Shown in pieces: positions 1 to 4,136 of a stretch of DNA of 6,429 nt. The position numbers and the translations under genes are program-made. The stretch comes from Victivallales bacterium. GTDB taxonomy: Bacteria > Verrucomicrobiota > Lentisphaeria > Oligosphaerales > Oligosphaeraceae. Numbering within the stretch: position 1 is the first letter of the stretch; every line of letters starts with the position of its first letter. The notes under the pieces were generated by a model, which saw only the letters and a program-made list of their open reading frames with translations, did not search any database and was not told the DNA's origin. The DNA is taken from contig JAFZZD010000395.1 in the NCBI GenBank assembly GCA_017615955.1, forward strand, positions 1 through 6,429, read 5' to 3'.

Positions 1-843
1 CTGGGAGGCCACTGCGGTGATGGACTTTTCGGGGCAGCCCATTGCCTGCATGGCCGCTGCCTGCAAGACTGCGGTGGTGACTGCTGGGGTGGCGGGCGTG
101 TGCACCTGCGGGGCGGTCTTGCTCATGTTAGCCTCCAGGTGCGCGAGCACCGCCTTGCGGGCCTGGTTCTCGTCCCAGTTCTCGGCTGTTGCCTTGGCGA
201 GGATTTCGGGGTACTTGGCGCAGATGGCGTGGACGGATGCGGCACGCTTGCGGTCTGCATCGATGGCTGCCTGAATCTGGTCAGGCTGTGTGTGGGGTGT
301 GGTTTCGGGCATTTTTGTTGCTCCTGTGTTGGTTAGATTGAGGGATGCTGCTATATCTAAATGCGTTTGCGCGTCAGCGCCCACGGCGACAATTGAGACT
401 TCGTGCAGGCTTGACTTTGTGATGATGAGGGCTGGGCCTGTGACTTCCATGCCATTGACGGTCTCTGTCTGGTTCGCCTTCAGTTCCTTGTAATCGTCAA
501 AGGTCGCGCCGATGGAGAGTTGCCAGGGAATCTTCACGCCAGCGGCGATGATGGCCTGCGCCTGGGGCGCGTCTGGATCTATGCCGCCCTCGATGGCGAG
601 AGCGTTGCCCTGGATGGTGGCGTTCACCACTCCCAGGCGGCAGTCAGGGGCGTTGGTGTGGTTGTAGAGCAGTGGTATCTGTGCGCGGACGGAGAGGCCG
701 TCCAGCGAGAGGTAGATGGGGTGTTCGGACCACCACTGCATGAGGGGACCGCCAGAATAGGCGGTGCCCGACACGTGCTTCAGCGCCTCGGTGTCTGATG
801 CGAAGATGGCTGCATTGGCGATGATGATTTTCTTGTCTGGCAT
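1..843 (-). CDS. HK97-type prohead protease fused to scaffold/major capsid protein (partial, C-terminus beyond left edge)
   Basis: An open frame starts at ATG 843-841 and runs 281 codons to the window edge without a stop. An AAGGA sits 9 bases upstream. The N-terminal part (about residues 1-165) reads as a peptidase S78-like prohead protease: the LLYNH motif with His62, a WQLSIG motif with Ser110 and an HEVSIVAVGA motif with Glu148 match the expected His, Ser and conserved acidic positions of the family. A linker follows (about 166-177). Then comes a helical region (about 188-239, containing DADRKRA, CAKYPEILAKA and WDENQARKAVL) of the kind found in scaffold/delta domains of protease-capsid fusions. 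Family knowledge: the protease cleaves scaffold and itself during capsid maturation. The continuation into capsid sequence is inferred, since the window ends first. A protease-scaffold protein like Mu gpI is the alternative. Two internal in-frame starts are annotated separately. Confidence 0.85.
   Translation of the reverse strand, partial: MPDKKIIIANAAIFASDTEALKHVSGTAYSGGPLMQWWSEHPIYLSLDGLSVRAQIPLLYNHTNAPDCRLGVVNATIQGNALAIEGGIDPDAPQAQAIIAAGVKIPWQLSIGATFDDYKELKANQTETVNGMEVTGPALIITKSSLHEVSIVAVGADAQTHLDIAASLNLTNTGATKMPETTPHTQPDQIQAAIDADRKRAASVHAICAKYPEILAKATAENWDENQARKAVLAHLEANMSKTAPQVHTPATPAVTTAVLQAAAMQAMGCPEKSITAVASQ
124..136 (-). promoter_or_regulatory. Second internal Shine-Dalgarno and in-frame ATG (codon 240)
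   Basis: A GGAGG (136-132) stands 5 bases before an in-frame ATG (126-124), codon 240 of the fusion, giving a product beginning MSKTAPQV. It follows the predicted helical scaffold stretch directly, where a capsid-only product might begin. The GGAGG is also the natural coding of Leu-Glu-Ala, so chance is possible. Confidence is lower than for the start at codon 178. Confidence 0.35.
310..325 (-). promoter_or_regulatory. Internal Shine-Dalgarno and in-frame ATG (codon 178) inside the protease fusion gene
   Basis: On the minus strand an AGGAG (325-321) lies 8 bases before an in-frame ATG (312-310), which is codon 178 of the fusion. The position falls just after the last protease motif and a short linker (SLNLTNTGATK), where a scaffold domain should begin. 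Nested in-frame scaffold starts are known in lambda C/Nu3 and Mu I/Z, so this is probably a real second start giving a protease-free product. Its use is inferred from sequence only. Confidence 0.55.
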
Positions 844-855
844 TGTCTGTGTTCC

Positions 856-1275
856 TTATTGGTGTGTATCGTCTATTCTGTCCTGAATTGCCTTGGTGTA
901 TGCGGTGTAGCCGTATCTTTCGCAGAGTTTGGCGAAGCGGCGTGCCTCCAGCATGACGAGGTATCGCAGCGGGTCGTACCAGGCGTATGCCTCCTTGGCG
1001 AGGATTGCGCCGTTTTCCGCAAGCGCCTGGTTTGCTCGGGAAAAATCCTCCTTGGTGCCGTCGCCAAAGTAGTACATTAGGTCATGGAGGTCAGCCGCCC
1101 AGTGCAGGGTAGGGGAGAGTTTGGTTATGAAATCGCGGAGGATTTCGGGGAACCAGGCGGGGCCTATGCCGTTGCAGATGGCGGCGAGGTGGCTGTCCGA
1201 ACAGCACTCCAGCAGGTCCATCCCTTTCAGGTTGAGCCGCTTTGCCTTTTCTCTTAATTCTGTCTGCCAGGTCAT
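856..1275 (-). CDS. Small phage protein with NGxGP and HD motifs (PLA2-like or DUF1353-like)
   Basis: 139 residues, ATG at 1275-1273 with AAGGA 7 bases upstream, TAA at 858-856, and a 12-base gap to the protease gene. No signal peptide or membrane segment is visible. The core reads CNGIGPAWFP (34-43), then about 20 residues later ADLHDLMYYFGDG (61-73), then a helix with SRANQALAENG (79-89), an AYAWYDPLRY stretch (96-105) and a C-terminal RRFAKLCERYGYTAY helix (112-126). A glycine-rich GxGP loop followed by an HD dyad and Tyr is the layout of phospholipase A2-like domains such as parvoviral VP1u. The P-x-x-x-HDxxY plus a later helical 'yG' end also resembles the phage family DUF1353. I cannot decide between them by eye. 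The gene belongs to the head operon by spacing and strand. Possible roles are lysis, membrane passage during entry, or a structural role without catalysis; none is shown. Confidence 0.7.
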   Translation of the reverse strand: MTWQTELREKAKRLNLKGMDLLECCSDSHLAAICNGIGPAWFPEILRDFITKLSPTLHWAADLHDLMYYFGDGTKEDFSRANQALAENGAILAKEAYAWYDPLRYLVMLEARRFAKLCERYGYTAYTKAIQDRIDDTHQ

Positions 1276-1308
1276 CTTGATTTCCTTTGTGGTTTTGCGC
1301 GAACTGGA

Positions 1309-1527
1309 CTAGCGCATTTCCTTCAGTGTTTCCTTGAGTTCCTGAAGCGTGTCTGAAATGCTGCCCAGTTTCGCGTCTATGGATGCGAGTTTCACGGATG
1401 TGTTCTTGTCCAGGTCTGCGAACTGCTTCTCCAGGGCCTTTATCTGGGTGACAGTCCAGCCACAGAAGCCTACCATTGCCACCCACTGTGCGCCGATCAC
1501 CGCCCACATTATCTGCATCGCGCTCAT
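1309..1527 (-). CDS. Small single-pass membrane protein with C-terminal coiled coil
   Basis: 72 residues, starting MSAMQIM at ATG 1527-1525 and ending TAG at 1311-1309. The start overlaps the portal stop by one base (TAATG), and an AGGAGG (1537-1532) inside the end of the portal gene lies 4 bases before it, which fixes this start over a longer open frame extending upstream. Residues about 6-26 (IMWAVIGAQWVAMVGFCGWTV) form one hydrophobic transmembrane segment. The rest (about 29-71) is an amphipathic helix with heptad-like spacing of Leu and Ile (KALEKQFADLD, LASIDAKLGSISDTLQELKETL), likely a coiled coil. The family is not recognised. The size and shape recall small phage lysis-module or XhlA-like proteins, although XhlA carries its membrane segment at the other end. 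A membrane-tethered accessory working with the next gene is possible, but this is inference. Confidence 0.75.
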   Translation of the reverse strand: MSAMQIMWAVIGAQWVAMVGFCGWTVTQIKALEKQFADLDKNTSVKLASIDAKLGSISDTLQELKETLKEMR

Positions 1528-2999
1528 TAATCCTCCTTTTCGGGGAGCACTACGGGCTGCTGAACATTCATCCAGGGCATCGGGGGCAGTCCCTTTTCCT
1601 CGCAGTCCTGTATTTCCCTGGCGCGTTGGCGCAGTATTGTCTGGTAGTCGCGTCCTTCGCGGGCGCATTCCTCTGCGAGCGTGGTAACGCCGTTGGCGAG
1701 GCGCAGCGCCTGGGCGTTTGCTTCCTTGACTGGGTCCACATGTTCGAAGCCGTCCCACATCCAGTAGTGGCTTTCATCGGTGGAAGGGTAGTCTTCCAGG
1801 TGCTTTGCCGCATCGAATGCCTGCCATGCCTCGTAGATGCGGTCGAGGATGACTGTTGCGATTTCGTCCCGCTCTATGAGCAGTTTCTTGTGGTACACCT
1901 GGTGGTCCAGGCGGCCAGAGGCGTAGTTGTATGCGGATGAGTTGCCAGCCGCCACGTTGAACGGCATGGAGAATACGCGGGCGGCCTCCGCGATCTTGGC
2001 ATCCTTGAAGGAGCAGTACTGCTGCGTTGGCTGTTCCGCCTTCATCTGGCTTGTCTTGTAGCCTGCTGGCAGCACCAGGCCGTTGAAGTCTCCGCTGCTG
2101 AGGGATATGGGGCCGCGAATGTCAAGCGCCGTCTTGGCGATCTGCCCGTTTTCGTCCACTTCCACGGTGCCTTCCATCATTTCGGCTGGCAGGTCGTTGG
2201 ATATGATGAATGAGAGGCGTGCCGCCACTTCAGCAGAGAGCACGACTGCGGTGCTGTATCTGCGCAGGTCGTTGAAGATGTTGAGGGCAGGCGCCATTTC
2301 GGATATGCCGCGATGCTGGCCAGCACGGTAGAAGTTGCCGTAGTGGATGACATTGCGGGCATCGTCCATGGTGAATGCGGTGGTGGCGCCGCCCAGCGGC
2401 GAGCCTGGGTGCAGGCGCCAGAAGCGGTACTGGGTGGGATTGCCGTACTGGTCGTAGAATATGCCGTCTATCTCCACTGGTTCGCCTGAATCGTAGTATT
2501 CCAGCGGCGTTTCGGCGAGGGTGGAGGATTCCACATATTCCGCCTCGTAAATGCGGGGTTCCAGTTTGACTTCGCGGGGCGCGTTGGGATTGAGTTGCAG
2601 GCGTATGAATGTCTCGCCGTCCAGCGCCTTCGCTATGCGGGCGCAGCGCAGGAGTTCATTCAGTTTCACGGCCTTCGCCCATTTGTGGAAGCGCTTTTCG
2701 CGGCGGGAATATGCCTCGGTCTCCTCGCCGCCCTCGATTTGCAGGCGCGGGCCGCGCCCGACTGTGTCATCCGCCAGTGTGGTGACTATGCCGTTGGCGT
2801 AGGAGTTGTTCACGAACTCGTTGCGGGCGCGGCTGGCGATGAGCTTGCGGATGCTGCGGGACATGGCTGCATCAGCGGAGAGGAAGTCCGAACCTTGGAA
2901 GTTGCGGAGGCTCTCTGGGCTGCGCGAGGCGGCGTTGAACCTGGCAATCACCCGCTGGCGCGGGAGGAATCTGCCGATTATTTTTTGGATGAGGGACAT
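1527..2999 (-). CDS. Phage portal protein, lambda gpB type
   Basis: 490 residues, the usual size for lambda-family portals. I chose MSLIQKIIGRF at ATG 2999-2997 because an AGGAG (3013-3009) lies 9 bases upstream. A longer frame reaching 3095 would overlap the gpW-like gene and has no such signal. Lambda-portal landmarks appear in order: RARNEFVNNSYANGIVTTLA followed by DDTVGRGPRLQ (57-87), ALDGETFIRL (125-134), NFYRAGQHRGISEMAPAL (222-239), FNVAAGNSSAYNYASGR (347-363) and a C-terminal DGFEHVDPVKEANA...TTLAEECAREGRDY (416-452). Known role: a dodecameric ring at one capsid vertex through which terminase pumps DNA and to which the tail connects. The gene follows the gpW-like gene by a single base and overlaps the next start by one base, so the three are probably translationally coupled. 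Confidence 0.95.
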   Translation of the reverse strand: MSLIQKIIGRFLPRQRVIARFNAASRSPESLRNFQGSDFLSADAAMSRSIRKLIASRARNEFVNNSYANGIVTTLADDTVGRGPRLQIEGGEETEAYSRREKRFHKWAKAVKLNELLRCARIAKALDGETFIRLQLNPNAPREVKLEPRIYEAEYVESSTLAETPLEYYDSGEPVEIDGIFYDQYGNPTQYRFWRLHPGSPLGGATTAFTMDDARNVIHYGNFYRAGQHRGISEMAPALNIFNDLRRYSTAVVLSAEVAARLSFIISNDLPAEMMEGTVEVDENGQIAKTALDIRGPISLSSGDFNGLVLPAGYKTSQMKAEQPTQQYCSFKDAKIAEAARVFSMPFNVAAGNSSAYNYASGRLDHQVYHKKLLIERDEIATVILDRIYEAWQAFDAAKHLEDYPSTDESHYWMWDGFEHVDPVKEANAQALRLANGVTTLAEECAREGRDYQTILRQRAREIQDCEEKGLPPMPWMNVQQPVVLPEKED

Positions 3000-3000
3000 T

Positions 3001-3219
3001 TCAGCGCTCTCCTGAACCAGAGGGAAGTTTGAATGCGAGTATGGCGGCAAGCGGGTTGCGTGCGGCGCGGCGCTGGGAGAGGCGGTCCAGCGCATCCAAT
3101 TGCCTGGCAGGGTCCTTCATCGTGGTCTGCTCTCCGTCCACAGCGTATTGCTGCACTGGATTCGCCGCATTCTCCAGTATCTTCTGCTCCGCCTGTTCCT
3201 TTGTGAGTTGCTCTGGCAT
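3001..3219 (-). CDS. gpW-like head-completion (head-tail joining) protein
   Basis: 72 residues starting MPEQLTKEQ at ATG 3219-3217. A GGAG (3227-3224) 4 bases upstream supports this start; an ATG four codons earlier (3231) has no Shine-Dalgarno. The stop TGA (3003-3001) is one base from the portal start. The layout matches lambda gpW: an N-terminal helix (4-18), a probable beta-hairpin around VQQYAVDGEQTTM (22-34, with the turn at DG) and a second helix (36-54, ARQLDALDRLSQRRAAR). The ATVQKDG...VSDLKKYIAELE region of lambda gpW lines up well by eye. gpW is 68 residues and is encoded between the terminase and portal genes, the same place as here. Known role of gpW: it stops up the portal after DNA packaging and prepares it for tail attachment. 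Identity rests on synteny and fold pattern, not strong sequence identity. Confidence 0.65.
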   Translation of the reverse strand: MPEQLTKEQAEQKILENAANPVQQYAVDGEQTTMKDPARQLDALDRLSQRRAARNPLAAILAFKLPSGSGER

Positions 3220-3312
3220 GGTGCTCCGCATTTTGGGGTGTGATTTCCGTTTTGCCCTTTATACGGAGGTCGTTTTTTATTTTTCAGTGGTCGCGTATAT
3301 ATATGTTTGGGC

Positions 3313-3340
3313 TTGTTTTCGGAGACGATGCCATTATATT
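3313..3340 (+). promoter_or_regulatory. Candidate sigma70-type promoter for the GNAT cassette
   Basis: TTGTTT (3313-3318) and TATATT (3335-3340) are separated by 16 bases, which is a reasonable -35/-10 pair. The expected start of transcription is near 3347, giving a leader of about 23 bases before the ATG at 3370. That leader contains GGAGGT (3359-3364), 5 bases before the ATG. Found by eye, so moderate confidence. Confidence 0.45.
3333..3338 (-). promoter_or_regulatory. Perfect TATAAT on the minus strand overlapping the plus-strand -10
   Basis: Read on the minus strand, 3338-3333 is TATAAT, a consensus -10 facing the head genes. It overlaps the plus-strand TATATT by four bases. No convincing -35 lies 17 bases upstream (TCCATT), so it may be chance in AT-rich DNA, or an activator-dependent or phage-specific promoter for gpW and the genes after it. 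Confidence 0.25.
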
Positions 3341-3369
3341 ACCGCAAAATTATGAAATGGAGGTAAATT

Positions 3370-3567
3370 ATGGCTACGGAAAGTATATTTACGAATTTTG
3401 ACATTACGACAGAGGAAAAGGCAAAGGCATTCATTGCCGCATTGGAGGCATCGGAGAGGTGGAACAAGAAACATCCATTCGTGCCTAATCCTGAATGCAG
3501 GTATGTTACGGATCCGAAGGAAATATCAAGGTTGTGCCGTAGATACAGGGACAATGGGCACAAATGA
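3370..3567 (+). CDS. Small protein paired with GNAT protein; putative antitoxin
   Basis: 65 residues. The start at 3370 is well defined by GGAGGT 5 bases upstream. The N-terminus has a short likely beta strand (SIFTNFDI, 5-12) followed by a helix (TTEEKAKAFIAALEASERW, 13-31), then a proline-containing middle (HPFVPNP) and a basic C-terminal helix (DPKEISRLCRRYRD, 48-61). The strand-helix start is loosely like ribbon-helix-helix antitoxins, but a full domain is not evident. The stop TGA overlaps the next ATG (ATGA), so the two are translationally coupled. Small proteins with this 'F-x-N-F/V...EASE...YVTDP-x-EI' look commonly sit before GNAT genes in mobile regions, as far as I recall. An antitoxin role is therefore inferred from gene order and size, not from a proven family. 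The base composition is AT-rich: 20 G or C in the 60 bases at 3361-3420. Confidence 0.75.
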   Translation: MATESIFTNFDITTEEKAKAFIAALEASERWNKKHPFVPNPECRYVTDPKEISRLCRRYRDNGHK

Positions 3568-4136
3568 GTTATCATGCGTTAAATATCCTGGATGTCATTG
3601 AAAATGAGGGGCTTGGTGTGGCGGAAAACATAATTGCTGCATACCAATGCCCGATAAACAAGGAGATTCAGGATTTTCTTTGGTATAAATCCATAGATTT
3701 TGCCAGGCAGAAGATTTCCATTACGTATTTTGTTGTGAATGACGATGAGGAACTGATGGGGTATTTTGCCCTTGCGAACAAGACTACTCGAATCCCAACC
3801 GCGAATTTAAGCAAGCAAGTGCAGAAGAAACTGCGCAGGTATGGGACGTATGACGAAGCAAGTGCATCATTCCAGGTATCGGCTTATCTGCTGGCGCAGT
3901 TTGGCAGAAATTTCAACAAGGAACTGACAGAGAAACCAAGTGGCACATTGTTGATGAACATTGCCACCCAGATTGCACAAAATGTCCAGCGTCTTATCGG
4001 TGGCGGCATCTTGTTTCTGGAATGCGAGGATGTGAAGGAACTCCTTGATTTCTATGGCGCCAATGGTTATGCGAAATTCGACAACAGGCTTTCGGAAAGT
4101 GGCGTAAACTATCATCAATTGTACAGGCTCTTCTAG
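3564..4136 (+). CDS. GNAT-fold acetyltransferase-like protein; putative toxin of a two-gene cassette
   Basis: 190 residues. The ATG at 3564 overlaps the upstream stop; there is no strong Shine-Dalgarno, so translation is probably coupled. GNAT elements can be traced: central strands ISITYFVVNDDEELMGYFALAN (51-72), then SFQVSAYLLAQFGRNFN (102-118) in the place of motif A strand plus CoA-loop, a helix GTLLMNIATQIAQNVQRL (127-144), strand GILFLECED (148-156) and the typical end helix VKELLDFYGANGYAKFDNR (157-175). The CoA pyrophosphate loop (AQFGRN) is a weak match to the usual Q/RxxGxG/A. GNAT proteins move an acetyl group from acetyl-CoA to amines; those in toxin-antitoxin pairs acetylate aminoacyl-tRNA. 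The substrate here is unknown. The gene is AT-richer than the head genes, on the opposite strand, and its TAG shares CTAG with the terminase stop. A simple metabolic or phage-modification acetyltransferase is the alternative. Confidence 0.85.
   Translation: MSYHALNILDVIENEGLGVAENIIAAYQCPINKEIQDFLWYKSIDFARQKISITYFVVNDDEELMGYFALANKTTRIPTANLSKQVQKKLRRYGTYDEASASFQVSAYLLAQFGRNFNKELTEKPSGTLLMNIATQIAQNVQRLIGGGILFLECEDVKELLDFYGANGYAKFDNRLSESGVNYHQLYRLF

Larger units (their letters stand above)
3232..3369. other. AT-rich divergent intergenic region between gpW-like gene and GNAT cassette
   Basis: This 138-base region separates divergent genes: the head genes leave to the left, the GNAT cassette to the right. 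It is AT-rich, with a TATATATATG tract around 3296-3305 and a T-rich run at 3271-3284. It holds the candidate promoters listed separately. I see no stem-loop followed by a T run on either strand, so transcription of the late operon from terL probably crosses it. Confidence 0.5.

Noticed and set aside
17..798. Several plus-strand open frames of 67-92 codons opposite the protease gene
   Set aside because: They lie antisense to a frame with clear protease motifs, lack Shine-Dalgarno sequences, and encode low-complexity Cys/Arg/Gly-rich products typical of shadow frames in GC-rich DNA.
1528..1758. Upstream extension of the small membrane protein frame
   Set aside because: It would overlap the portal C-terminus by over 200 bases and is Arg/Pro-rich; AGGAGG directly before the ATG at 1527 marks the true start.
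1476..1940. 154-codon plus-strand frame antisense to the portal and the small membrane protein
   Set aside because: It overlaps the end of a well-supported portal gene and has no ribosome site or recognisable motif.
3000..3095. 32-residue N-terminal extension of the portal
   Set aside because: It overlaps the gpW-like gene and has no ribosome site, whereas the ATG at 2999 has a good one and matches lambda portal N-termini.
3271..3285. T-rich run considered as an intrinsic terminator
   Set aside because: Only a 3-base-pair stem could be found before it, so it is not a credible terminator hairpin.
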